Shown: positions 17,725 through 27,029, counted from the first letter of the stretch. The stretch is DNA of 61,034 bases from Allobosea sp. (GCA_024231975.1 JAAEQB010000006.1:1-61034); one strand, 5' to 3'. The notes: generated by a model not told the origin, from the letters alone. A program made the numbers and translations.

Positions 17725-18951
17725 TCACCTTGCCGTCATGCTGCCGAGCAGCGGGCAGCCGCCTTCGGCCATGGGCCTGAAGGCGGCATCGCCCGGCACC
17801 GTGCTGACGAGGTCGTAATAATCCCAGGGTCGCCTGGAATCGGCCGGGCGCTTCACCCTGAAGACGTAGTTCTCGTGAATCTTGCGCCCGTCGGCGCGGA
17901 TCGTTCCGGCTCCGAACGCATCGTCGTCGGTAGGCAATTCCTTCATCCTGCGCACGACCTCCGCTCCGCTGTCCGCCTTGCCGAGCGCATGGATGGCGCG
18001 CAGATAATGAACGACCGCGCCGTAGGTCCCGGCCTGCATCATTGTCGGCTTGCGCCCGCGGTTGCGGTCGCTCCATCGCTGGCTGAACGCGCGCGTGCGG
18101 TCGTTGAGATCCCAGTAGAAGGTTTCCGTGACGAGCAGCCCCTGCGCCGTTTCCAGTCCGAGCGCATTCGCGTCCGTGATCAGCATGGCGAGGCCCACGA
18201 TGGTCTGCGTGTCGGTGAGGCCAAACTCACGTGCCTGTTTCGCGGCCCGGCCGGTATCCTCGCCTCCGTTCGCGAGGGCGACGACTTCCGCGCCCGATGC
18301 CTGCGCATGGAGCAGATAGGACGAGAAGTCGTTGCTGTTGATCGGATGTCGGACGGAGCCGACCACGACGCCGCCGAGCCGCGTCAGGGCGCGCGTCGCC
18401 TCCTCCTGCAGGCTGTGGCCGAAAGTGTAGTCGGCGGTGATGAAGAACCAGCGCTTCTTGCCCGCGTTCGCCAGCGACTCCGCCAGCGAGGTCGACTGCC
18501 CATAGGTGTCGTAGGTCCACTGGATCGTGTTCGGCGAGCACTGGGCGCCGGTCAGGGCCGTGGTGCCTCCGGCGGAGACGAGGCAGACCTTGTCCTTCTC
18601 GCGGGCCAGCGTGCTCACCGCGAGGGCGACCGCCGAGTTCCCGAGATCGGCGATGGCATGCACGCCGTCCCTGTCGAACCACTCCCGGGCGATGATCGAT
18701 CCCAGATCGGGCTTGTTCTGATGATCGGCCGCGACGATCTCCACGCGCCGGCCGGTGGCGGCACCGAATTCCTCGGCAGCCAGGCGGGCTGCTATCACCG
18801 AGCCCTCCCCGGTGCTGTCCGAGAACACGCCCGACTGGTCGTTGAGAACCCCGATCCGGATCGGATCCGTCGATGCCTGGGCCCAGCCGCGCCGCGGCAG
18901 CGCGCCCAGAACTGCCAGTCCCGCGAGTGCGCGGCGCGTCACTCCAGCCAC
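17725..18951 (-). CDS. Branched-chain-amino-acid-type ABC transporter substrate-binding protein (orphan)
   Basis: A 408-residue type I periplasmic binding protein (LivK-like) with a signal peptide that ends near RRGWAQA. Family features are PIRIGVLNDQSGVFSD at the mature N-terminus, the AGGTTALTG segment in the ligand cleft, and the hinge region with AQASGAEVVALANGG. No Liv permease or ATPase genes lie in this operon. Many members of this group bind aromatic acids rather than amino acids, which would fit the operon, but the ligand is not shown. Confidence 0.9.
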   Translation of the reverse strand: MAGVTRRALAGLAVLGALPRRGWAQASTDPIRIGVLNDQSGVFSDSTGEGSVIAARLAAEEFGAATGRRVEIVAADHQNKPDLGSIIAREWFDRDGVHAIADLGNSAVALAVSTLAREKDKVCLVSAGGTTALTGAQCSPNTIQWTYDTYGQSTSLAESLANAGKKRWFFITADYTFGHSLQEEATRALTRLGGVVVGSVRHPINSNDFSSYLLHAQASGAEVVALANGGEDTGRAAKQAREFGLTDTQTIVGLAMLITDANALGLETAQGLLVTETFYWDLNDRTRAFSQRWSDRNRGRKPTMMQAGTYGAVVHYLRAIHALGKADSGAEVVRRMKELPTDDDAFGAGTIRADGRKIHENYVFRVKRPADSRRPWDYYDLVSTVPGDAAFRPMAEGGCPLLGSMTAR

Positions 18952-19112
18952 TGCCTATCCTCCCCGATTTTGTATTATTGCTATCTAGATACGGCCGACG
19001 GCACCGCGCCTCAACGCGGGAAGCGTCCTGAGGCATCACCTGCGTGAATACACGCCATCAGCCGGATCAATCCTCATCAAGTGCGCTCGGGCTCGCGGCT
19101 TTCCCGCGGCCC

Positions 19113-19970
19113 TTAGCCCTGTCCGACCTTGGCGTCGTGGCTCTCCAGGCCCGGCTTGAACTTTCCCTTGAGGAAGTCGCCGATCCCCTCGGATTTCCAC
19201 GCATCGCCCTGACGGACGACCAGCTCCTGCTCCTTGGCGAAGGAATAGGCCATGGCCGCGTCCCAGCTCATCTCCAGCGACATGCGGTAGGCTTCCTTCG
19301 TCGCCGCCATCGCATGAGGATCCTTCGCCGCCAGCTCCCGGGCCAGCTCCATGGTGCTGTCCTCGAGCTCGGCCTTGGGAACCGCGAGGTTGACGAGGCC
19401 GATCTTCTCGGCCGTCCGCCCGTCGAAGGGCCTGCCCGTCATGCCGTACCAGAGCGCATCGCGCGGGCGCAGCAGATTTGCGAGGCTCTTGCTGACGCTG
19501 CCGCCCGGGAAGAGCTTGAAGTTGATCTCCGAGAGGCCGAAGACGGCTTCCTGCGCAGCGACTGCCAGATCGCATCCCTCAACGATCGAGAAGGCCCCGC
19601 CGAAGCAGAAGCCGTTGATCATCGCGATCGTGGGCTTCGGATAATTGCGCAGCGTCCGAGCCCGCCATTCGACCGCCATCCGCCAAACGCGCTCGTATTC
19701 GGCGGGATTGTCCTTCAGCGCGATGAAGAACTCCTTCAGGTCCATGCCCGCACAGAAATGATCCTCCGCCCCGGTGATGACGAGAACACGCACCGCATCG
19801 TCGTCACGCAACAAGGCGAGTGCGCGCGTCATGTCGCGATGCAGCGATGGACTCATCGCGTTGCGTTTCCTTGGGCGGTTCAGCGTAATCTTCGCCACGC
19901 CTTCCGCGACATCCACCAAGAGAGTTTCGAAGGTAACGCCGCTTGCGGCGCCTGCCGACCCGTTTTCCAT
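19113..19970 (-). CDS. p-Hydroxycinnamoyl-CoA hydratase/lyase-like crotonase
   Basis: A 285-residue crotonase that closely follows the hydroxycinnamoyl-CoA hydratase-lyase (HCHL) pattern: NRPRKRNAMSPSLHRDM, AGMDLKEFF, KPTIAMINGFCFGGAFS and FGLSEINF. HCHL enzymes turn feruloyl- or coumaroyl-CoA into a benzaldehyde plus acetyl-CoA. The serine of the CFGG-x-FS segment and the Glu of SEIN are kept. The tyrosine of AGMDLKEYF (Tyr75 in the Pseudomonas enzyme, a contact to the 4-hydroxyl as I recall) is Phe here, so the substrate may lack that hydroxyl. It is the first gene of the leftward operon, facing the LysR gene. Confidence 0.82.
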   Translation of the reverse strand: MENGSAGAASGVTFETLLVDVAEGVAKITLNRPRKRNAMSPSLHRDMTRALALLRDDDAVRVLVITGAEDHFCAGMDLKEFFIALKDNPAEYERVWRMAVEWRARTLRNYPKPTIAMINGFCFGGAFSIVEGCDLAVAAQEAVFGLSEINFKLFPGGSVSKSLANLLRPRDALWYGMTGRPFDGRTAEKIGLVNLAVPKAELEDSTMELARELAAKDPHAMAATKEAYRMSLEMSWDAAMAYSFAKEQELVVRQGDAWKSEGIGDFLKGKFKPGLESHDAKVGQG

Positions 19971-20114
19971 GAGCTCGAAATCCTGCTTGGTGAGATAGGG
20001 GTGGCGCGCATAGCCTGTCAGACGAAAGGTCTTGAAATGCGCGCCGTGCGATGACCGTTATCCCGAGCGCAGGCGATCGACGAATCCGAAGACGTAATAG
20101 GCAATATTCATCGA

Positions 20115-21041
20115 ATGGATACTGACCGGATCGATCTAAATCTTCTCCGCGTGATGCGTATCGTCGACCAAGAGGGAAGCGTAACGCGCGCGGCTGAAAG
20201 GCTGGGCTTGTCGCAGCCTGCCATCAGTAACGCTCTCACTCGGCTGCGTCGTACGCTGGGCGACCCGCTGTTCGTGCGCAGCAGCGCGGGAATGGAGGCG
20301 ACGCCGCGTGCCCGGCGCGTGCTGGATTCTTTCGATGCGGCCCTGGGCCTGATCCGGCATGGCCTCAGCGATCTCCTGCATTTTGATCCGGCTACGTCGG
20401 ATCACATGTTCGAGCTTCTCATCTCCGATCTCGGCGAGATTGTGTATCTGCCTAAGTTGATGCGCCACTTGCAGGCCAAAGCACCTGGTATTCGCATCCG
20501 AGTGCGTCAATTGGCGCGAGGAGGGTATGCGCAGGCGCTCGAAGGCGGCCTCGCGGATTTGGCTATCGGTTATCTCTTGAATCCACGAGGCAGCCTGAAA
20601 TCGCGGCAATTATTTAGCGACAACTTTGTCTGCATGGTCAGAGAGGGCCATCCTATTCTGGACGGCCCGCTGACACTTGAGCGATATCTCGACTTGGCTC
20701 ACATTTCGATTGCTAAAGCAGGAGCAAGAGAGAGTCTTGTCACAGCAAGCCTCGCAGCATTAGGCGTCGAGCGACAGATCGCACTCGTCATTCCCCACTT
20801 TGCGGGTACCCCGCAGATCATTGCGGCAACGGATCTGGCGGTGACAGTCCCCAGAAAGCTCGTCGATGCCTACAGCTCCAAAGATATTGTTAGTATTCCA
20901 TTGCCATTTGAGACTCCAGATATCGGCATCTCAATGTTCTGGCACGAGCGATTACAAGAAGATGCGCCCCATAGATGGTTGCGCGAGACTTTTGTTGAGT
21001 TATTTAAGATACAACGTCCATCAAGAATGGATACATTTTAG
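20115..21041 (+). CDS. LysR family transcriptional regulator (PNPB/NodD-like group)
   Basis: A 308-residue regulator with an N-terminal winged helix-turn-helix (DLNLLRVMRIVDQEGSVTRA, then LSQPAISNALTRLRRTLGDPLFVR) of the NodD/LinR-like LysR branch, and a C-terminal effector domain. It diverges from the hydroxycinnamoyl-CoA-hydratase-like gene across 144 bases and is the obvious candidate to control the eight-gene operon. Its third codon positions look more AT-rich than those of the operon, especially towards the 3' end. Confidence 0.9.
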   Translation: MDTDRIDLNLLRVMRIVDQEGSVTRAAERLGLSQPAISNALTRLRRTLGDPLFVRSSAGMEATPRARRVLDSFDAALGLIRHGLSDLLHFDPATSDHMFELLISDLGEIVYLPKLMRHLQAKAPGIRIRVRQLARGGYAQALEGGLADLAIGYLLNPRGSLKSRQLFSDNFVCMVREGHPILDGPLTLERYLDLAHISIAKAGARESLVTASLAALGVERQIALVIPHFAGTPQIIAATDLAVTVPRKLVDAYSSKDIVSIPLPFETPDIGISMFWHERLQEDAPHRWLRETFVELFKIQRPSRMDTF

Positions 21042-21059
21042 CGCAATATCTTATGTTGC

Positions 21060-22487
21060 TTAAGCGAGGCTTTGTGCGGCTAGATCTGGTGGACGGCGTC
21101 CAGCCCACGGTCGGACTCGTTCCCAGCCTGCTGCCATCTGCAGCACACCAAGATCGTCGAGCCGCCTACCAACGATCTGGAGACCTACCGGTAGCCCGTC
21201 GGCGGTGAACCCACCCGGAACACTGATCGCTGGGTTACCCGATAAGTTGAATGGATAAAGAAATTCGGCCCACGCGATCCAGTCCCACTCGTGCCGACCC
21301 CAGTGTTCGGGTCGATAGAGCGTGGCGGGGAAGGCGGCGACGGACGCGCTAGGCGTGATTAGGTAGTCGAACTGGCGGAACCAAGCATGCATCGTCTCCA
21401 CCAAACGATTCTTGCGTTGCCGTACCATGTGGAGCTCGATCACTGACAGCCTTGTACCGGCCTCGGCGCAAGCGACGAGCGCAGGGTCCATGAGTGCTCG
21501 ATACTCGTCGAGCGTCGGAACAAGATGGAGGTGATTGGTCGGCCAGAAGACCCGGATCAGTTCGCGCGCCTCGGGTACCCAAGGCGGTGTGACCTCGATC
21601 AGCTCAAGGCCGAGGCTTTCGAGGGCCGGCAGAGCCTCCGCAAAGACCCGGCGAACCTCTTGGTCGACGCGCAACTCCCCGAAGTCGGGACTGATGGCGA
21701 CGCGCTTGCCGCACAGATCGGTATCGAGCAACGAGGCATAGGGTGGCGGCTCGGAGTCGAGCGTTGTGGTGTCGAGGGGGTGTGGGCCTGCCATGACTTC
21801 GAGCATCAGCGCGGCGTCCCGCACATGACGCGTGATCGGACCAGCATGAGCGACGGGTTCGACAAGTGGCATCGGGCAATACGGCACTCGCCCGAAGGTC
21901 GGCTTCATGCCGACAACGCCACAGAAATGCGCCGGCATGCGGATTGAGCCCGCGCCGTCACTGCCCTGATGGAGCGGGCCGAAGCCTGCTGCGGCAGCAG
22001 CCCCTGCCCCAGCCGAGGATGCTCCGGCATTGTAACCATGCCTCCAGGGATTGTTGGTGACACCGGTCCGAGGGCTCATACTGACGCCGGACCAGCACAG
22101 CTCGGAGACAGTCGTCTTACCGATGGGAACGGCGCCGGCGGAGAGCAGCCGTTCAACGAGCGGCGCCGATTCCGTAGGCATGATCGGTATCTGGCGCCTC
22201 GTGCCGTAGCCCGTCGGCATACCGACGAGATGGGCCGCGTCCTTGATCGAGACCGGTACTCCGTGCAGGTTGCCGCGCAGGTGCCCCGCCATGAGTTCGT
22301 CTTCTGATTCTCGTGCGGCACTACGAGCAAGATCATGGTCGATGTAGGCGAAGGCATTCACTTGCGGTTCGAGCCGTTCGATCCGCTGCAATACGGCCTC
22401 CATGATCTCGACCGGGCTTATTCGCCGCTTACGGACCAGGGAAGCCAGCTCGAAAGCTGGCATCCAAGCGAGTTCCTCGCCATTCAT
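21060..22487 (-). CDS. Amidase
   Basis: A 475-residue amidase-signature enzyme that hydrolyses an amide to acid and ammonia or amine. The Ser-cisSer-Lys triad is visible as Lys82 (VSIKDAAH), Ser157 in GASSAGAG and the nucleophile Ser181 in GSDGAGSIRMPA. The start overlaps the corrected stop of the upstream binding-protein gene as ATGA, so both belong to one operon. The neighbours (peptide-type ABC receptor, class III aminotransferase) suggest that it hydrolyses an imported amide whose amine is then transaminated. Confidence 0.92.
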   Translation of the reverse strand: MNGEELAWMPAFELASLVRKRRISPVEIMEAVLQRIERLEPQVNAFAYIDHDLARSAARESEDELMAGHLRGNLHGVPVSIKDAAHLVGMPTGYGTRRQIPIMPTESAPLVERLLSAGAVPIGKTTVSELCWSGVSMSPRTGVTNNPWRHGYNAGASSAGAGAAAAAGFGPLHQGSDGAGSIRMPAHFCGVVGMKPTFGRVPYCPMPLVEPVAHAGPITRHVRDAALMLEVMAGPHPLDTTTLDSEPPPYASLLDTDLCGKRVAISPDFGELRVDQEVRRVFAEALPALESLGLELIEVTPPWVPEARELIRVFWPTNHLHLVPTLDEYRALMDPALVACAEAGTRLSVIELHMVRQRKNRLVETMHAWFRQFDYLITPSASVAAFPATLYRPEHWGRHEWDWIAWAEFLYPFNLSGNPAISVPGGFTADGLPVGLQIVGRRLDDLGVLQMAAGWERVRPWAGRRPPDLAAQSLA

Positions 22488-22542
22488 CGAGCTGTCTCCT
22501 TGCGGAGATTGTAGAAGAGTGGTGCGCCCTTCAGCATGCCGC

Positions 22543-24084
22543 TCAACCGGCTAGAGTAGGCTGTCGGCTGCTTGAAGTTGCCAAGTGGCACATAGGGCAC
22601 CTGCTCGAAGGCAAGCATCTGCATTTGTTCCCGATTGTCTTCTCCTGCGCATCGTCGGTCGCATTGAACCAGGCGGTACGAAGTTCTTCGAGCTTAGGAA
22701 TACTTGGCCAGCCAAAGACGCTCGACTGGCCGTTGCCACGCAGATAGGTGTGACCGGCTGGATTCACCGATGCAAGGGCAGCGGTGAAGAAGACGAAGAC
22801 ATGCCAACCTCCTTTTTCGGGTGGCTCCTTCGAGGCGGCGCGCTGTACTACCGTGCTCCAATCACGGACCTGATAATCGACGCTGAAGCCGATCTTGCGC
22901 ATGACGTCGGACAGGACCTCGGCCAGCGCAAAAATGGTGGGATAGTCCCCAGGCGAAAGGAAGATAATTGGCTTGCCATCGTATCCGGCGGCCAACAGCT
23001 CGGCTTTGAGCTTGGCGTAGTCCCTTTCTCCGTTGAGCGCCTCCTTGCCGGCTGGGCTGTCCAGGCGACTACCCGGTGCGAAGAAGCCGACATTCTCAAC
23101 AGCGTATTCAGGGTCCCCGCCCGCCACTGCCGCCATGATATCGGCCTGCCGGATGGCACGCAGCACGATACGGCGGATGACCGGGTCGTCGAAGGGAGGG
23201 TGCAAGGTATTTAGGCGGGCCAGGCAAAGATTGCCGAAATCGTCGAGAACTGAGGCCCGAAGATCACGCTTCTGACGCAGGGCGGGCAGAAGATCGATTA
23301 GCGGCTGCTCCCACCAGTCGATCTCCCCCGACATCAGCGCCGCAGAAGCCGTCGCCGCATCGGGCATTGTGTGCCATTCGACGCGGTCGATATGAGCGAC
23401 CTTCGGCCCTGCGAGGAAGCTCGTCCGTTCGCCAGCCCTTGGAACATAGCCCGTGAATTTCTCATAGACGCTGAGGGATCCCGGCACCCGCTCGTTTGCC
23501 ACGAAGCGGAAGGGTCCACTGCCGACGACCTCCGTCACCTGCTGCGACGGGTCGAGATTGGCGAAGCGCTCCGGCATGATCGGGCAGATGTTGGAGATCG
23601 GCTTGCCAAGCGCGTCGGGCAGGAGACGGAATGGCCGGTGCAGCCGGAACTGTATTACCTTGTCCGACGGTGCGGACAACTCAACGGTCGCCTCCATAAG
23701 CCCTTGCGCAAACAGGTCGCGTTTACCCCAGCGTCTAATGCTCGCGACCGCGTCCCTTGCCAGGACAGGTTGGCCGTCATGAAAGCGCAGCCCGTCGCGC
23801 AAGGTCAATTTCCAGGTCAGCCCATCGTTCTCGACCAGATGGCCTTCGACCATCTGCGGCCGCGCTACGAGGTTCTCGTCCACGCCATAGAGCATGTCGT
23901 AGACCATGAAAGCGTGGTTGCGCGTGACGAAGACTGGGGTCTGGATGGGATCGAGTAACGACAGATCCGCCTGCGGTACGAATTTCAGAACGGAGGGCGC
24001 CTGCGCCCGCGAAATCTTGGGCGCGGCGATGCCACCGACGGCAAGCGCGGCGCTGGATTTAAGAATCTGACGACGGTCCAGCAT
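22543..24084 (-). CDS. Peptide/nickel-type ABC transporter substrate-binding protein, C-terminally frameshifted
   Basis: An SBP_bac_5 family receptor of about 513 residues as read. It has a twin-arginine-like leader (MLDRRQILKSS, cleavage near SRAQAPS), DGLTWKLTLRDGLRFHDGQP near residue 90 and TEVVGSGPFRF near 180. The ATG at 24084 follows AGAGGGATGTC. Near 22624-22630 one base appears to be missing: the read frame goes off into CRCLPSSRC, while the next frame continues MQMLAFEQVPYVPLGNFKQP and ends at 22484, overlapping the amidase start. The true product probably ran to 22484. It has no permease genes nearby. Either a real mutation or a sequencing error could explain it. Confidence 0.85.
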   Translation of the reverse strand: MLDRRQILKSSAALAVGGIAAPKISRAQAPSVLKFVPQADLSLLDPIQTPVFVTRNHAFMVYDMLYGVDENLVARPQMVEGHLVENDGLTWKLTLRDGLRFHDGQPVLARDAVASIRRWGKRDLFAQGLMEATVELSAPSDKVIQFRLHRPFRLLPDALGKPISNICPIMPERFANLDPSQQVTEVVGSGPFRFVANERVPGSLSVYEKFTGYVPRAGERTSFLAGPKVAHIDRVEWHTMPDAATASAALMSGEIDWWEQPLIDLLPALRQKRDLRASVLDDFGNLCLARLNTLHPPFDDPVIRRIVLRAIRQADIMAAVAGGDPEYAVENVGFFAPGSRLDSPAGKEALNGERDYAKLKAELLAAGYDGKPIIFLSPGDYPTIFALAEVLSDVMRKIGFSVDYQVRDWSTVVQRAASKEPPEKGGWHVFVFFTAALASVNPAGHTYLRGNGQSSVFGWPSIPKLEELRTAWFNATDDAQEKTIGNKCRCLPSSRCPMCHLATSSSRQPTLAG

Positions 24085-24267
24085 GACATCCCTCTTCTTG
24101 CAGTGTCCGCCGTCAAAGAACGACAGCATTCCCGGTCAGCCAGTTCAGAGTTATCTCGTTGTTTTTATTTGCTTTCGGAAATTTCAGCCTCATTCATTGC
24201 GATTTCCCGGCAGGTCGGGAAGGCCTGTGACGGCACCTCGTAGCGAACAAATCCTACGCGCAAAAAT

Positions 24268-24287
24268 AATTCGATAGCAAACGAATT
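24268..24287. promoter_or_regulatory. Possible regulator site before the aminotransferase gene
   Basis: AATTCG and CGAATT form a 6-bp inverted repeat with an 8-base spacer, 79 bases before the aminotransferase ATG. A similar sequence, TAGCGAACAAAT near 24241, resembles TAGCAAACGAAT at 24275-24286 as a direct repeat. The downstream MarR-type protein could bind here. The signal is weak. Confidence 0.25.
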
Positions 24288-24365
24288 TTCTTTACCGGTT
24301 GCCAGAAATCTGCATGCTCGCGCCGGCCGCCCAAAAGCCGGCCGTTCGTCCTGAAGGAGCATGGG

Positions 24366-25718
24366 ATGTTGGCATCAGTCGAACAGAGTTCTCTTGCCGC
24401 CCGAGACACGGTGGCCATCATTCATCCGCAGACCAATCTCGATGCGCATATGAACCGCGGCGCTGAGATCGTAAGCCGGGGAGAGGGCATCTACGTCTTC
24501 AGCCCGGATGGCGCACGCTTCCTTGAGTCTGCAGCCGGCCTGTGGTGCGCTTCGCTAGGCTTCTCGAACGAGCGCTTAGCCACGGTGGCCGCGCGACAGA
24601 TGGGCTCTCTTGGCTTCTATCATAACTACTGGCACACGGGGCACGAGCGCAGCATCGAATTGGCGGAAGAACTGCTCGCGATCGCGCCGGTGCCGATGGC
24701 GCGAGTATTGTTTCACAATTCCGGCTCCGAAGCCAACGACACAGCGATAAAGCTGTGCTGGTATTACTGGTCCTCGCGGGGGCAGTCGCAGCGATGTAAG
24801 ATCATTGGACGCCATCGCGGCTATCACGGCAGCACTATCGCCGCCGCCAGTGCAGGTGGAAAGCCGGATCTGCACAAGGGCTTCAACTTGCCCCTGCGGG
24901 GCTTCATCTATGCGGATACACCCCATTATTTCCGCGAGGCCGAGCCTGGGGAAAGCGAGGATGCATATGCCTTGCGCCTCGCTCAGCGCCTTGAGGAGCT
25001 CATTATCGCGGAGGACCCGGATTCGATCGCTGCGTTTATTGCGGAGCCAGTTATCGGCGCTGGTGGCGCGATCCTGCCTCCGGCCGGTTACTTCCCCAAG
25101 ATTCAAGCCGTTCTGAAGAAGTACGATATCTTGTTCATTGCCGACGAGGTCATCTGCGGCTTCGGCCGCACTGGCGCAATGTGGGGATCCCAGACATATG
25201 ACATCAGGCCCGACTTGATCACCTGTGCCAAAGCGTTGTCCGCCGGCATGCAGCCGATCTCGGCACTGATCATCGGCGAGCGTGTTTATGAGGCCATGCG
25301 CGAACGCAGCCGCTCGCTCGGGTCCTTCGCCCACGGTGTCACCTATTCCGGTCATCCTGTCGCCTGCGCAGTCTCGCTCGAGGTTCTACGCATCTACCGA
25401 GAGATGGATCTCTTGAAGCACGTGGCGCTCTCCGGCGGACATCTCCAGGCAGCGTTGGTAGGGTTGCGGGAGAACGCACTGGTGGCAAATGCGGAAGGCG
25501 TAGGCCTGATCGCTGGCATCGAGCTGCGAGAGGACACAGCCCATGGCACCGCGATCGGCCAAGTTTTTATGCAGCGCGCGCGCCGGCACGGTCTCATTGT
25601 TCGCGCAATCGGCAACCGGCTAGCACTCTCGCCGCCGCTTATCATTACGGCGGCTGAGGTCGACGAAATGATCGGGATGCTCTCCGCGACCCTCAAAGAC
25701 CTTGCGAGCGACGCCTAA
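24366..25718 (+). CDS. Class III pyridoxal-phosphate aminotransferase
   Basis: A 450-residue cytosolic omega-type transaminase that moves an amino group from an amine or beta-/omega-amino acid to pyruvate or a similar acceptor. The fold-type I signature is present: HNSGSEANDTAIKL around residue 120, GYHGSTIAAAS, IADEVICGFGRTGAMWG with the cofactor-binding Asp, and the PLP lysine in TCAKALSAGMQP. It diverges from the binding protein-amidase operon, so the three genes probably handle one nitrogen compound. Confidence 0.93.
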   Translation: MLASVEQSSLAARDTVAIIHPQTNLDAHMNRGAEIVSRGEGIYVFSPDGARFLESAAGLWCASLGFSNERLATVAARQMGSLGFYHNYWHTGHERSIELAEELLAIAPVPMARVLFHNSGSEANDTAIKLCWYYWSSRGQSQRCKIIGRHRGYHGSTIAAASAGGKPDLHKGFNLPLRGFIYADTPHYFREAEPGESEDAYALRLAQRLEELIIAEDPDSIAAFIAEPVIGAGGAILPPAGYFPKIQAVLKKYDILFIADEVICGFGRTGAMWGSQTYDIRPDLITCAKALSAGMQPISALIIGERVYEAMRERSRSLGSFAHGVTYSGHPVACAVSLEVLRIYREMDLLKHVALSGGHLQAALVGLRENALVANAEGVGLIAGIELREDTAHGTAIGQVFMQRARRHGLIVRAIGNRLALSPPLIITAAEVDEMIGMLSATLKDLASDA

Positions 25719-25890
25719 CGTCATCTCGTCGCCAAACTGGCCCGTCCCCGTGACAATCTCGATACCCGGTCTGACGATGGGGCGGGGGAGGCTTTATCAA
25801 ACCCTGCCCTCTATATTCTTGCCTCGATATCATGTCATCGCCAAATGCGGGGGTGGCCGTTGCGGCACAGGAGCTGTAAGGCATGAGGTC

Positions 25891-26412
25891 ATGATCAAGC
25901 TCACGCAGTCCTGGAACAGAATGGCCACCGGCAGCACAGCCGAGAACCGGAAGAACTGGCCGCTGGACCGTAAGATCGATGCCTATGCGGGCAACTGGAA
26001 CATCGGATTTGTGCTGCGCCTGCTGCATCGGCTTGGCAGAGACCGTCTGATGGAGAATATGGCGAAGCTCGGCGTTACGGCGGGCTATTGGTACTATCTT
26101 TGGGCGCTCTATTTGGAGGATGGACTGAGTCAAGCGGAGCTGGCTCGACGGGTTCGCAACGTCGGTCCTACGGCCTTCGCGGCTTTGTCGAAGATGGAGC
26201 GGGCGGGATTGATCACTAGGCGCAGGAATTCCGATGATCGTCGCGCCGTTCAGGTGTTCCTCACGGAAAAGGCGCACGCACTCCGGCCGCAGCTCTATGA
26301 GGAGCTGACGCTAATTAATGAAAAGTCGCTTGAACTGCTGTCGGATGCCGAAGTAGCGCAGCTTTTCCACCTTCTGGAAAAGGTCCGCTGCTCCCTCGAC
26401 ACGGAACCATAG
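25891..26412 (+). CDS. MarR family transcriptional regulator
   Basis: A 173-residue winged-helix regulator. Its centre carries the MarR DNA-binding region (LSQAELARRVRNVGPTAFAA, then MERAGLITRRRNSDDRRAVQ, where the DxR wing motif is clear). The ATG at 25891 is preceded by GAGG five bases upstream and fits the usual length; the open frame extends further upstream without similarity. It follows the aminotransferase gene by 172 bases and likely controls the amidase/aminotransferase divergon. Confidence 0.85.
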   Translation: MIKLTQSWNRMATGSTAENRKNWPLDRKIDAYAGNWNIGFVLRLLHRLGRDRLMENMAKLGVTAGYWYYLWALYLEDGLSQAELARRVRNVGPTAFAALSKMERAGLITRRRNSDDRRAVQVFLTEKAHALRPQLYEELTLINEKSLELLSDAEVAQLFHLLEKVRCSLDTEP

Positions 26413-27029
26413 TACCCCTACCACATGGTTCGGGGGTAGCAGTAGTGGGTCCCTACAACGGCCTGAGGCTGAATCCGCTTATTTTTGGCTATCCGTCATT
26501 TGAGATTGACGCACCTGCGCGCATCAGTTGAGAGGCTCCGAACAACGGCGTGTTCCGCATCACTCGTCGGGCGGGAGAAGATCGGGCGACAAGCCCAGGG
26601 CCATCGCCGCTGACCGAGGCGATGCACCGCATAGCCACCCGGTGAGGGTGGAACTCGGAGCGCGGACGACGAACGCCAATCTTCGCCACTTTCATTTCCC
26701 GATGGAGTCTCCCTCAAGCAGCGCCTTCAACGGGGCAGTGCCGATCCTTCCATCGGCCGGCAACCTCAGCAAAAGTACGAGGAATGGTATCGGCGATAAG
26801 ACCAACTGATTTGAACCACTCACTTGAAGTGCAGAGCTGATCGCCGCGACTGGGAACTAATAGTGATGATCCAGCTCGCGCGTTGGTGAGTCTGGCTTCT
26901 GGCTGTGCAAAATTTCCAATGGCATGGAATTGCGAAAGGCGGCTTACTCCTGAGTAGGATCGCTAATAGCGAGTAGAGACGGCACCAACCGCGGCGCGAA
27001 ACGACTGCGGGCGTCTGGGAGAGAACGTC
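26413..27029. other. Long intergenic region
   Basis: About 617 bases with no recognisable gene; short frames on both strands show no family motif. Just after the MarR stop, TACCCC and GGGGTA could pair across about 14 bases, but no T-run follows, so I do not call a terminator. The right end must hold the promoter of the Liv operon. Confidence 0.5.
26960..26972. promoter_or_regulatory. Possible operator before the Liv / acyl-CoA operon
   Basis: TCGCTAATAGCGA is a 13-base palindrome (TCGCT-AAT-AGCGA) about 57 bases before the first gene of the 27.0-36.3 kb operon. The operon ends with a TetR gene, and TetR proteins often bind such palindromes at their own operon promoter. The site is short and unproven. 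Confidence 0.3.

Noticed and set aside
16271..17818. 515-codon rightward frame opposite the AMP ligase
   Set aside because: It is the antisense of a ligase with all ANL motifs and has no ribosome binding site.
20085..20116. ATTCATCGAAT near the LysR start as an operator
   Set aside because: It is a short imperfect palindrome overlapping the start codon region; chance is a better explanation.
26414..26440. Possible terminator hairpin behind the MarR gene
   Set aside because: Only about six pairs with a long loop and no T-run.
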